NCBI GenBank assembly: GCA_947626805.1
Contig: CANQTR010000004.1
Location: forward strand, 1 to 51,823
DNA from: an uncultured Clostridia bacterium
Lineage (GTDB): Bacteria > Bacillota > Clostridia > Oscillospirales > CAG-382
DNA length: 51,823 bases
Direction of reading: 5' to 3'
The notes under the pieces are model-generated. The model did not search any database, was not told where the DNA came from, and saw nothing but the letters and a program-made list of their open reading frames with translations. A program made the position numbers and the translations under genes. Position 1 is the first letter of the stretch; every line of letters starts with the position of its first letter. Below are positions 7,115-15,643 of this stretch, in pieces.

Positions 7115-9273
7115 GGCGGCGCAAGGGTGCGCCGCGTGGAAGGGATTCGCGGAAGTTGACTGGCTATTAAAATTGTGCAATGCAGAACAATCACAAGAAA
7201 TCACATAATCCGGAAAGGGCGGATATATAGGCTATATAAACTATATACGTTACGCAAAGATAATTTTCACAAACCCGAAAAACCGGGGCAGGCTTTCTGC
7301 ATACGTGCTTATCGCAAACCACTTCCCTTTTATGCTCCACGAAAACCCCTTTACTACGCCCCGCAAAAATTTATAGTCCCGCGAAACCTTCACGTTTCCC
7401 CCGCGAACCCCGTTGTTCACACCCCGGGGAGGAACGGGCGGCGGGCATACGACGCGGCGCCGCCGTAGCACAGCCGCAACACGTCGCGCACACGCGCGTC
7501 CGTCCGAAATGCCTCCGCGCGCCGTAGCGCCGCCGGACGCGAAACGACCGGGACCGTCCGCTTCTTCGCGGTCCGGCGCATGAATGCGCGCCCCTCGGCG
7601 TTCGCCGCGAGCAAAAGCCCGAACGGCACGTCCCTTCCCGGCGCGTCCGGCACGAATCCGAACAGCACCGCCCACGCCGCGCGCAAGACAAGTCGGCGCG
7701 GAGCGCGCCGCGTGGAAGGGATTCGCGTGAGTTGATTTGAATGGCTAAATCATACAATGCCGAACAATCATAAAAATTGCGCAATCCGAAAAGGACGGGT
7801 ATATAATCTACACACGATAATTTCCACAGCGTCGGCGAACCGGGGCAATCGTCCCCACCTCCACTCATCGTAGGCACCTTTACAGCCCAGCAAAAGCTTT
7901 ACGGTCCGTTGCACGTCTGTGCCGGATTGAACGGCGCAATGTAAGACGATGCGAGGAAGGGCGATGCGGGGTAAAGCAACGCGGGATATGACGGCGCGGG
8001 GTAGGGCAGCGCGGAGCGCGCCGCGTAAAAGGATTCGCGGAAGTTGCGCGAAAGTTGATTAAAAAGAACACGAAATAATTCCGGTGCCGGTAATTTTTCT
8101 TTGTGGAAATATTGCGGGGACGGACGGTGTGACCCGGAGTGACGGGGACGCAAAAGCGGAACACCGTTCCCCCAGTCCGGGGCGGCGCGAAGGCGCGCCG
8201 CGCGGAAGGGATTCGCAGGAGTTGACAAATTTGGCAAATACAAAAAATGGCGCAAGCAAAAATTATTCCACACACCCAATTCCCACAAGACCCTTTGCAA
8301 TCCCCGCGGTCCTATTTGCAGTCTGGCAGCCCAGGCGGCGCAAAACAGGGCGGCGCGAGGGCGCGCCGCGCGGAAGGGATTCGCGGAAGTTGATTGAAGA
8401 AGAACAGCGAACGATAAAATTAGTTTTCTTTAAGGAAACATTGAAAAAATCATTTCAGACAGGCATAGACTACGAGCATACATATTTCCCCGCCCTTTCC
8501 ACTCCCGGCAGGGGCGGAAGTGTGGTCCGGAGCGGCGCTAGGCGGGGCGGCGCGAGGGTGCGCCGCGCGGAAGGGATTCGCGAGAGTTGATTGAATAAGA
8601 AATTTTTGCAGTTCAAAGTACTTATAAAATCGCTCAATTTAGAAGGGACAGCTATATACCCCACACAGAGAAAAATCCCACAGAGCCGACCAATAGAAGC
8701 GATTGTTCCACGCATTCTCTCGACGCAAACCGTTTTACACGCGCTGTAAACCTTTTCGCCCCATGCGAAAACCCCTTTGCACGCACCACAAAACCTTTAC
8801 GGTACGCCGCAAATTACCTTACAGTCCGGGCGGGATTGAGCCGTGCAAGACAGGGCGGCGCGTGGACGCGCCGCGCAAAAGGATTCGCGGGAGTTGATTT
8901 ATAAAAGAAAAAATGGTTCCACAGATAGCGATATCAAAGATATGGGAAAAGCAATGTGATTGCGGGAATTACTTTGTATACTCGTATACTCACTCACCGC
9001 AAAGCTCCTTAAAGTTTGAGTAAGAATAGATAGCTATACGCTACACAGGGATAATTTCCACAAAGCTGACAAAACGGGGCAATCGTTCCGCACATCGGTT
9101 CGTCACAAGCACCCCTACACGCCCCGCAAGAATCTTTATGCTCCGCGAAAACCCCTTTATCACGCCCCGCAAATCTTTACTGCATCAGAAAAACTTTACT
9201 ACTCGAACAAGAATGGCTTTCTCAAGGTGGGGCGGCGCGGAGCGCGCCGCGCAAAGGAATTCGCGTGAGTTGA
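7115..9273. repeat. Eight copies of a GC palindrome with conserved tail
   Basis: Copies begin near 7115, 7692, 8004, 8179, 8348, 8544, 8852 and 9229, all in one orientation. The core is GGCGGCGCG-(A/G rich)-CGCGCCGCG followed by GGAAGGGATTCGCGGAAGTTGA. The 8-bp arms can form a hairpin. Spacing runs from 169 to 577 bp. Confidence 0.85.
7417..7684 (-). pseudogene. Duplicated 3' end of tmcAL, copy 2
   Basis: A second fragment of about 89 codons matching the TmcAL C-terminus, with a few substitutions (FVPDAPG for FAPNAPG, AFMRR for AFLRR), stop conserved and frame intact. Homology breaks at the same point as copy 1, again just before a GC palindrome (7692), so both copies share one duplication boundary. 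Confidence 0.85.
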
Positions 9274-9500
9274 CTGGCTATTAAAATTGTGCAATGCAGA
9301 ACAATCACAAAAAATCACACAATCCGGAAAGGGCGGATTATAAATCTACATGCGTTACGCAAATATAATTTCCCCAAATCCGGAAAACCAGGGCAGGCTT
9401 TCTGCATACATGCTTATCGCAAACCACTTCCCTTTTATACTCCGCGAAAACCCCTTTATCACGCCCCGCGAAACCTTTAAGTTTCCCTCGCTAACCACGT

Positions 9501-10577
9501 TCACACACCGGGGAGGAACGGGCGGCGGGCATACGACGCGGCGCCGCCGTAGCACAGCCGCAACACATCGCGCACACGCGCGTCCGTCCGAAATGCCTCC
9601 GCGCGCCGTAGCGCCGCCGGGCGCGAAACGACCGGGACCGTCCGCTTCTTCGCGGTCCGGCGCAAGAATGCGCGCCCCTCGGCGTTCGCCGCGAGCAAAA
9701 GTCCGAACGGCACATCCCTTCCGGGCGCGTTCGGCGCGAACCCGAACAGCACCGCCCACGCCGCGCGCCGCACGCGGGACGCGGTGTACACCTTATTCGT
9801 GCAGCGTTTCACCAGCCCGTCGAAGTCGTTCTCGACCGCCGCGCACGCGACCAGCCGGGCGAACAGTTCGTCCGGAACCCCGTACTTTCCCGGTTCCGGG
9901 CGGTTCCGAAGGGCGGCGAGCGCCAATTTGCCCGCGTCCGCCGTCGCGCGCGGGAAGGACGGGTCCTGCCGTAACGCCGCCTCCGCCTCCGCCGGGATAG
10001 ACCCGGACGGGACGCCCCGTTTCCGCAAATCCGTCGAACTTGCGTAGCCCGGTTCGCGTTTCAGCACGTCGCACGGCAGACCGACCCGCGCCGCCGCACG
10101 CAAGTATTCGATGGCGAGGATATCGTTCGGCTTTTGCCGCGTCGCCCGTCCGAGCGCTTGTTCCAGCGCCGCCGGGTAGGACAGCGTTCCGTCCGCGCGA
10201 ATCATCGCTTGCGCCCGCGCTTCCGCACATTCCCGCGCCCGCGCCGCCGCACGCAATCCGTCCGCGTCGCTCTCCGCCGAAAACGCCAACACATCCACGC
10301 CGACCCCCTTCGCGAGCGACACCCCGCCGGACGCGAAATCCCTCGCCGACGCACAGCACCACGGCGCGGGCAGTTCCAAAACCAAATCCGCCCCGCACGC
10401 GACCGCCGCCCGCGCCCGCGCGTACACGTCCGCCACGGCGACCTCCCCCCGCTGGGTCAAATCCCCGCCGAGCAGGCACACGACGGTCCCGTACCGCTCC
10501 CGCAAGCGCTCCAACTGCCGCTTGTGCCCGAAATGGAACGGGTTGTACTCGCAAATCACCGCGCACGCTTTCGTCAT
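9501..10577 (-). CDS. tmcAL: tRNA(Met) cytidine acetate ligase
   Basis: Uses acetate and ATP to make N4-acetylcytidine at the wobble position of elongator tRNA-Met. The N-terminal nucleotidyltransferase-like motif CEYNPFHFGHKRQL, then LLGGDLTQRGE and QKPNDILAIEYL, are hallmarks of the YlbM/TmcAL family. It has 358 residues from ATG 10577 (MTKACAVICEYN), slightly shorter than the usual 390 or so. ATG 10598 is an alternative start, and both have weak sites. It diverges from ackA with overlapping promoters. Its 3' end is duplicated twice in the array downstream, and the sequence after its stop is itself array-like. Confidence 0.92.
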   Translation of the reverse strand: MTKACAVICEYNPFHFGHKRQLERLRERYGTVVCLLGGDLTQRGEVAVADVYARARAAVACGADLVLELPAPWCCASARDFASGGVSLAKGVGVDVLAFSAESDADGLRAAARARECAEARAQAMIRADGTLSYPAALEQALGRATRQKPNDILAIEYLRAAARVGLPCDVLKREPGYASSTDLRKRGVPSGSIPAEAEAALRQDPSFPRATADAGKLALAALRNRPEPGKYGVPDELFARLVACAAVENDFDGLVKRCTNKVYTASRVRRAAWAVLFGFAPNAPGRDVPFGLLLAANAEGRAFLRRTAKKRTVPVVSRPAALRRAEAFRTDARVRDVLRLCYGGAASYARRPFLPGV

Positions 10578-10592
10578 TTCCCGAAAAACCCC

Positions 10593-10621
10593 TTGCATTT
10601 TTCTTTCAAACGTATTATAAT
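10593..10621 (+). promoter_or_regulatory. ackA promoter
   Basis: TTGCAT (10593-10598), 17 bp, TATAAT (10616-10621). Its -10 overlaps the -10 of the divergent tmcAL promoter. Confidence 0.65.
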
Positions 10622-10642
10622 AGATGTAGGAAAAAATGTCAA
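10614..10642 (-). promoter_or_regulatory. tmcAL promoter
   Basis: Perfect TTGACA (10642-10637), 17 bp, TATAAT (10619-10614), read leftward. The two promoters share the ATTATAAT core, so polymerase probably cannot use both at once. Confidence 0.8.
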
Positions 10643-10656
10643 GGAGATGTTTGGTT

Positions 10657-11859
10657 ATGTTTGTTCTCGTCGTCAACGCGGGGAGTTCCTCGCTGAAGTA
10701 TCAGCTGTTCGATATGGACCGCTCGGAAATGCTCGCGAAAGGGCTTTGCGAGCGAATCGGCACGGACGGTCTGTTCTCCCATCAAGTCCCCTCGAAGGGC
10801 GTCGAAATCAAGAAAATCGCCGCCCCCATGCCCACCCACGCGGACGCGGTCAGCCTGCTCGTCAAGTACCTGACCGACCCGGTCTACGGCTGTATCAGGG
10901 AGATGTCCGAAATCTCCGCCGTCGGGCACCGTATCGTTCACGGCGGTCCGTGGCTGATTGACTCGGTGCGAATCGACGGTCCCGACGGGAAGGTCCTGTC
11001 CGACCTTCGCAAGTGCGTCGACCTCGCCCCGCTCCACACGAAGGCGCATTTGCAGGGCATCGAGGGCTGTATGCAGGTCATGCCGGACGTTCCGCAAGTG
11101 CTGGTCATGGACACGGCGTTCCACCAGACGATGCCGAAGAAAGCGTATTTCTACCCACTTCCCTACGAGATTTGTGAAAAATACGCGATTCGCCGCTACG
11201 GGTTCCACGGCACCTCGCACCGCTACGTTTCCGGCAAGGCGCTCGAACTGCTCGGCAACCCGAACGCGAAAATCGTCACCTGCCACCTCGGCAACGGCTC
11301 GTCCATCTCGGCGGTCAACGCGGGCAAGTGCGTGGACACGTCGATGGGCTTCACGCCGCTCGACGGGGTCATCATGGGGTCGCGTTGCGGCGGTATCGAC
11401 CCGGCAATCGTGCCGTTCCTGATGGAAAAGGAGCATATCCCCGTGTCCGAAATGGGCGATTGGATGAACAAGAAGTGCGGGTTCCTCGGCGTGTCCGGCG
11501 TTTCGTCCGACTTGCGCGACGTCGGCGCGGCGGCGGAGGCGGGCGACGAGCGCGCGCGGCTCTCGCTGGACATTCTTGCCTACCAAATCAAGAAGTACGT
11601 CGGCGCTTACGCCGCCGCGATGAACGGGCTGGACGCCGTCGTGTTCACGGCGGGTATCGGCGAAAACAACCCGGATATCCGCCGCGAATCCATGGCGGAC
11701 ATGGAGTTCCTCGGCATCCGTATCGACCCGGTCCGCAACGCCGACCGTTCCGCGACCCGTATCAGCGCCGACGACAGCCGCGTGCAGGTGTTCGTCATCC
11801 CGACGAACGAGGAGCTGGTCATCGCGTCCGACACGCTTCGAATCTCGCAACAAAAATAG
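10657..11859 (+). CDS. ackA: Acetate kinase
   Basis: Interconverts acetyl phosphate plus ADP and acetate plus ATP, the last step of acetate fermentation. It is a full-length 400-residue protein with the N-terminal signature VLVVNAGSSSLKYQLFD, the second signature around IRRYGFHGTSHRYVSGKA, GNGSSISAVN and the C-terminal FTAGIGENNPDIR. The start is ATG 10657 after AAGGAG. No phosphotransacetylase gene is adjacent. The FAD dehydrogenase follows after 23 bp and is probably cotranscribed. Confidence 0.97.
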   Translation: MFVLVVNAGSSSLKYQLFDMDRSEMLAKGLCERIGTDGLFSHQVPSKGVEIKKIAAPMPTHADAVSLLVKYLTDPVYGCIREMSEISAVGHRIVHGGPWLIDSVRIDGPDGKVLSDLRKCVDLAPLHTKAHLQGIEGCMQVMPDVPQVLVMDTAFHQTMPKKAYFYPLPYEICEKYAIRRYGFHGTSHRYVSGKALELLGNPNAKIVTCHLGNGSSISAVNAGKCVDTSMGFTPLDGVIMGSRCGGIDPAIVPFLMEKEHIPVSEMGDWMNKKCGFLGVSGVSSDLRDVGAAAEAGDERARLSLDILAYQIKKYVGAYAAAMNGLDAVVFTAGIGENNPDIRRESMADMEFLGIRIDPVRNADRSATRISADDSRVQVFVIPTNEELVIASDTLRISQQK

Positions 11860-11882
11860 CATTGAAAGGGAGTCTATCCCCC

Positions 11883-13259
11883 ATGAAAACCTATGATGTG
11901 GTTATCGTCGGCGCCGGTCCGGGCGGGATTTACGCCGCCTACGAACTGCAGGAGCGCGCCCCGCAACTGAAGGTCGCCGTGCTGGAAGCCGGGCACCCGC
12001 TCGAGCGGCGCAAATGCCCAATCGACGGGAAAACCGTCCTCTCTTGCGTCAACTGCCCGCGTTGCTCAATCATGAGCGGCTTCGGCGGGGCGGGCGCGTT
12101 CTCGGACGGCAAGTACAACATCACCAACGACTTCGGCGGCACGCTCCACGAGCGCATCGGCAAGCGCACCGCTCTCGAACTCATGCGCTACGTCGACAGC
12201 GTCAACCTCGAAAACGGCGGGGCGGGCTGCAAGCTCTATTCGACCGCCGGGAGCCGGTTCCAAAAGCTCTGCCTGCAAAACCGGCTCAAACTGCTGGAGG
12301 CGTCCGTCCGGCACCTCGGCACGGACGTCAACGCGGTCGTTTTGCGCAATCTCTACGACCGGCTCAAGGATTGGGCGGACTTCTATTTCGACACGCCGGT
12401 GCGGCATATTCGTCTTGACGGCGATGGATTCGTGGCGGAATGTGACGGCGAGTCGTTCGCGTGCGCGAAGTGCGTAGCGTCGGTCGGGCGGAGCGGGAGC
12501 AAGTGGATGGAAACGGTTTGCGCGGAATTGGGCATCGGGACGAAGTCCAACCGGGTGGACCTCGGCGTCCGCGTGGAGTTGCCCGCCGTCGTGTTCGAGC
12601 ACCTGACGGACGAGCTGTACGAGAGCAAAATCGTCTACCGGACCGAAAAATTCGAGGACAACGTCCGCACGTTCTGCATGAATCCGCACGGAATCGTCGT
12701 CGAGGAGAACACGAACGGCATCGTCACGGTCAACGGGCACAGCTACGAGGACCCGGCGCTGCAGACCCAGAACACCAACTTCGCACTCCTGGTGTCCAAG
12801 CACTTCTCCGAGCCCTTCAAGGACAGCAACGGCTACGGCGAAAGCATCGCGCGGCTGTCGAACATGCTCGGCGGCGGGGTCATGGTCCAGCGGTTCGGCG
12901 ACCTCACGCGCGGCAGGCGGAGCACCGTGCAGCGCATCGAGGAGGGGTTGGTCGTTCCGACCCTGTCCGCCACGCCCGGCGACCTCAGTCTCGTTTTGCC
13001 CAAGCGGATTCTCGACGGCGTCATCGAGATGATTTCCGCGCTCGACCGCATCGCGCCGGGGACCGCCAACGACGATACCCTGCTCTACGGCGTCGAGGTC
13101 AAGTTCTACAACATGGAGGTCGAACTGTCCGACCGACTCGAAACCTGCCACCCCGGGCTGTTCGTCATCGGCGACGGCAGCGGTATCACCCATTCCCTGT
13201 CCCACGCGTCCGCCAGCGGCGTGTTCGTCGCCCGCGAAATCGCGGAAAGCGTTTCGTAG
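11883..13259 (+). CDS. FAD-dependent dehydrogenase (COG2509 type)
   Basis: A 458-residue flavoprotein. The dinucleotide-binding motif VIVGAGPGGIYAAYEL is at the N-terminus, followed by cysteines in CVNCPRCSIMSGFGGAGAFS and a C-terminal FAD motif LFVIGDGSGITHSLSHASAS. Architecture and length match the NAD(FAD)-utilising dehydrogenases annotated as COG2509, whose substrate is not established. The start is ATG 11883 after AAAGGGAG. A longer upstream frame overlaps ackA and is not real. It probably forms an operon with ackA and is followed at once by a two-hairpin repeat element. Confidence 0.88.
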   Translation: MKTYDVVIVGAGPGGIYAAYELQERAPQLKVAVLEAGHPLERRKCPIDGKTVLSCVNCPRCSIMSGFGGAGAFSDGKYNITNDFGGTLHERIGKRTALELMRYVDSVNLENGGAGCKLYSTAGSRFQKLCLQNRLKLLEASVRHLGTDVNAVVLRNLYDRLKDWADFYFDTPVRHIRLDGDGFVAECDGESFACAKCVASVGRSGSKWMETVCAELGIGTKSNRVDLGVRVELPAVVFEHLTDELYESKIVYRTEKFEDNVRTFCMNPHGIVVEENTNGIVTVNGHSYEDPALQTQNTNFALLVSKHFSEPFKDSNGYGESIARLSNMLGGGVMVQRFGDLTRGRRSTVQRIEEGLVVPTLSATPGDLSLVLPKRILDGVIEMISALDRIAPGTANDDTLLYGVEVKFYNMEVELSDRLETCHPGLFVIGDGSGITHSLSHASASGVFVAREIAESVS

Positions 13260-13914
13260 GGGTACGAAGAGTACGGTGGGGGTAGTAACTACCCCCACAC
13301 CCCCGTAGCGCGAAGTCAACTGTCGTTGACTTCGGGGGATAAAATTTTTGAACGCGTCGGCTGGAATTTGCGCCTTCCCACAAAAAAGCCGTCACCCCCA
13401 AGGTCTGTAGGTTGCTATCGCAATTCGCAAAAGTCACGGACTTTTGCGAACGCCGAAGTTTCCCCTTGCGGCTCAACCGCGAGCCGCATTTTCGCCCTGC
13501 GCGTTGCGCTGGGCGAAAACCGTGGAAATTCGAGCTGGCGCCCCCAATTTTCGTTATTAGCTTGAAACAAACAAAAATTCCGGCGGACAGCAGTCCGTCG
13601 GAATCTTTTACGCAATTTGGGTGCGAGCGAGGGCGGCTTGCAGGCAAGCCGCCGGAGCCGGTGAACACCGGGTCGCGAAGGCAAAATCGAGAGAGCACCG
13701 AACGAAAACCCCGAGGCGGGGCGGTAAAAAACCCGGGCGAGCAAGCACCGCACGCAAACCCGAGGCAGGGAGGCGGAATTTTATCTAAAAACCCCTCGAA
13801 TTTACCGGCGTAGCCGGGAAATTCGCGCTACGGGGGGTGTGGGGGGGACGAGTTCCCCCACCGTACCCCTCGTACCCCTCCGTACCCTCGTACCCCTCCG
13901 TACCCGCGTACCCC
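13260..13914. repeat. Tail-to-tail pair of 3'-flanking modular repeats
   Basis: Starting at the stop of the FAD gene, a direct element has hairpin 1 (GTGGGGGTAG/CTACCCCCAC, 13276-13298) and hairpin 2 (CGAAGTCAAC-tgtc-GTTGACTTCG, 13311-13334). An inverted, longer element (about 13617-13914) abuts the folT stop and carries GTACCCCTC repeats, the same hairpins in variant form and the CCCCGAGGCGGGGCGGTAAA module. A shared motif AAGGTCTGTAGGTTGCTATC (13399-13418) recurs at about 29513. No gene is supported here. Confidence 0.8.
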
Positions 13915-14643
13915 TCAAAACAACCCCTTCAAAAACGACGTGATTTCGTCGTACCAGTACACGAACGGGACAATCAAGGCAACGGAAAGGACGCAAACGG
14001 CGGCGAGGACGGCAAATTGCGTTTTGGTGTAGGACAGCGCGGCGCCGTCCGGCAGGGCGCCCATCTGGTGCAAGGGGTGGCGAAGGGCGCGTAGGAGCGC
14101 GCAAATGACGAACACCTCCAGCGGGAGGAGGAGCAGGTTCTTCGCGCCGGAAAGCGTGGCGAGGTAGCCGAACATTCCGAAGTTGCCGCCGTAGCGGAGC
14201 AAAACGTTCCAAACCGAACCGAGCAGGACGTTGCAAAAGACGTTGATGATCCCCTTCGCGAGCAGGACGCGCGTGAAGCTGGGCTTGGCGCGGTAGAGAA
14301 AGAGGGCGTAGACGAGCGCGGTGAGGACGGCGGTCAGGGTGTAACCGGGAAAAAACGGGTCCGGCGAGAGCGCAATCCCCACGAGGTCGACGAGCAGGGC
14401 GCAAGGAATCGCCATGACCGGTCCGGTTATCATCGAGCAGAGCGCGACGACCGGGAACGAGAACATGACCCGTAGGTTGTTGGACAGCACGGGAATGTAG
14501 ATACGCTCGAGCGCGATGGCGAGCGCGCAAAGCAGCGCCGCCGTGACGAGGGAACGGAGCCGCGTCATTTCGGTCGCCGCCTGCCGCCAATAGGCGCGGG
14601 AGAACGGGTGCGGGAAGGTTTGCGGTTCGACGGTTTTTTGCAT
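13915..14643 (-). CDS. folT: Folate-type ECF transporter substrate-binding subunit
   Basis: A membrane S-component of 242 residues with about six hydrophobic segments, ending near VPFVYWYDEITSFLKGLF. The N-terminal segment of the fold reads LVTAALLCALAIALERIYIP. The family captures folates and docks with the shared energising module EcfA-A'-T, which is not in this window. The assignment to folate rests on the fold plus the tetrahydrofolate riboswitch directly upstream. The start is ATG 14643, 9 nt after GGAAAGGAGG. Confidence 0.9.
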   Translation of the reverse strand: MQKTVEPQTFPHPFSRAYWRQAATEMTRLRSLVTAALLCALAIALERIYIPVLSNNLRVMFSFPVVALCSMITGPVMAIPCALLVDLVGIALSPDPFFPGYTLTAVLTALVYALFLYRAKPSFTRVLLAKGIINVFCNVLLGSVWNVLLRYGGNFGMFGYLATLSGAKNLLLLPLEVFVICALLRALRHPLHQMGALPDGAALSYTKTQFAVLAAVCVLSVALIVPFVYWYDEITSFLKGLF

Positions 14644-14718
14644 ACAAAAATGCCTCCTTTCCGTACAGAACTCCTGCAAGAAAAGAGACAAAAAACACAT
14701 TGCCCCGTGGATTTTTTC

Positions 14719-14815
14719 AGCGGGATGCGGCGAACGCACCGCGGGGCGGCAACCCCTTCGTCCGAAAGACAACTCCCCGTCCTTCCGGCACTGTACGCGC
14801 GAACGCCTACTCTGT
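14719..14815 (-). promoter_or_regulatory. Tetrahydrofolate (THF) riboswitch
   Basis: The leader RNA, read leftward, carries the conserved blocks of the THF-I class in order: GAGTAGGCGTTCGCGCGT, GTGCCGGAAGGACGGGGAGT, CGGACGAA, then GCGGTGCGTTCGCCGCAT and CCCGCT. The GGCGTTCGCG / CGGTGCGTTCGCCG parts pair as in the known pseudoknotted fold. It lies between the promoter and folT, so it should lower transporter expression when reduced folate is plentiful. Confidence 0.87.
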
Positions 14816-14825
14816 AGGTAGGGTC

Positions 14826-14854
14826 AGTATAGCACAGTTCCGGGCGGATTGCAA
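14826..14854 (-). promoter_or_regulatory. folT promoter
   Basis: TTGCAA (14854-14849), 17 bp, TATACT (14831-14826), read leftward, just before the riboswitch. Confidence 0.75.
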
Positions 14855-14879
14855 GAGAAAACCGCAAAAAACGGCGTTT

Positions 14880-15383
14880 TCACGAAAAGCGAACCGATTC
14901 GGGAAGGATTTTCCACGCATCGCACAGGCGCGGGAGGGTCCACGCGGCGTTCGCCGGGCTGGTCGAGGGCAGGCAGACGGCGGGAACGCCGGTGCGCGGC
15001 AGGATATACCGCCGGTAGCACGCGTCGGACGCTTTGCCGTTGGTAAAGACGCGCAAACCCGGACAGGCGGCGAAGAGCGGGGACAGGTCGTTCGGGCGTG
15101 CGTCGCGGATGCTGCTGTCGGCGCTCCCGCGCAATTCGCAAGACGCGACGGAATCCCAGAGCGCGACGCGGTTGCGGAGCAGGAAGGCGGTCTTTTCTTC
15201 CCGCGTCAGGGGGAGCGGCTCGTCGAACAGGTGCGAAAGGACCTTCCAAAAGCGGTTTTGCGGGTGGGCGTAGTAAAAGTTTTCCTCCCGCGAGCGGACG
15301 GACGGGAACGAGCCGAGGACCAGTGCGCGGGAATGTTCGTCGTAGACGGGCGGAAAGGGGTGCGTGACGCGGACGGGGTCCAT
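14880..15383 (-). CDS. DNA-deoxyinosine (hypoxanthine) glycosylase, UDG superfamily
   Basis: Predicted to remove deaminated purine (hypoxanthine) and possibly uracil from DNA, starting base-excision repair. The 167-residue length and the motif LGSFPSVRSREENFYYAHPQ, followed by NRFWKVL, are typical of the family annotated as DNA-deoxyinosine glycosylase. The second active-site loop is STSPANA. The start is ATG 15383 after AAGGAG. It sits between the folT promoter and a dispersed palindrome region and appears monocistronic. A Mug-like uracil glycosylase activity is the main alternative. Confidence 0.85.
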   Translation of the reverse strand: MDPVRVTHPFPPVYDEHSRALVLGSFPSVRSREENFYYAHPQNRFWKVLSHLFDEPLPLTREEKTAFLLRNRVALWDSVASCELRGSADSSIRDARPNDLSPLFAACPGLRVFTNGKASDACYRRYILPRTGVPAVCLPSTSPANAAWTLPRLCDAWKILPESVRFS

Positions 15384-15479
15384 GGGCGTTGCTCCTTGAA
15401 GAAAAATGAGGTAAAAATACGCAAAAATACAATAAAAATATCGTTTCGGAGGCGGACATGAGCCGACTCCGAAACCCCT

Positions 15480-15643
15480 TAAGAGAAAAACGGCGAAGGC
15501 GGCGTCAGAAGTGGCGCAAGCCGAGCCGTTTTTTGACGTGCCGACAATGTCGGCACGTCCTGAAAGGGGGTATTTGGGGGAGAAACGCAGAGCGAGACAA
15601 CGCGTAGCGGTGGCGACGCGATTGTGGTTCTCCCCCGAAATAT
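15480..15643. repeat. Dispersed repeat with a 25-bp perfect palindrome
   Basis: The palindrome GACGTGCCGACA-a-TGTCGGCACGTC is at 15535-15559. With its flank (GGCGTCAGAAGTGGCGCAAG) the element reappears inverted and degenerate at about 20520-20600. The remaining 84 bp before the lipoprotein stop shows nothing else. Confidence 0.7.

Larger units (their letters stand above)
6660..9500. repeat. Degenerate repeat array between decarboxylase and tmcAL
   Basis: There is no intact gene in 2.8 kb. The DNA is built from similar modules of about 170-580 bp in the same order: a GC palindrome, GTTGAYT, an AT-rich segment (for example AAATTGTGCAATGCAGAACA at about 7170 and 9280), a WTAATTTCCACAAA motif, then short tandem repeats like CGCCCCGCGAAACCTTTA spaced about 20 bp. 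The same short repeats follow the real tmcAL stop, which suggests that the array grew by duplicating the region downstream of tmcAL. ORFs in it are Arg/Pro-rich shadows. Confidence 0.8.

Noticed and set aside
7115-9273. Integron attC cassette array
   Set aside because: The palindromes share one orientation and end in GTTGAYT, but lack RYYYAAC/GTTRRRY pairs, an integrase and intact cassette genes.
6660-9500. CRISPR array
   Set aside because: Repeats are degenerate, the spacing varies from 20 to 577 bp, there are no unique spacers of constant length and no cas genes.
10639-11862. 407-residue minus-strand frame opposite ackA
   Set aside because: It is an exact shadow of ackA with no motif; ackA has clear family signatures.
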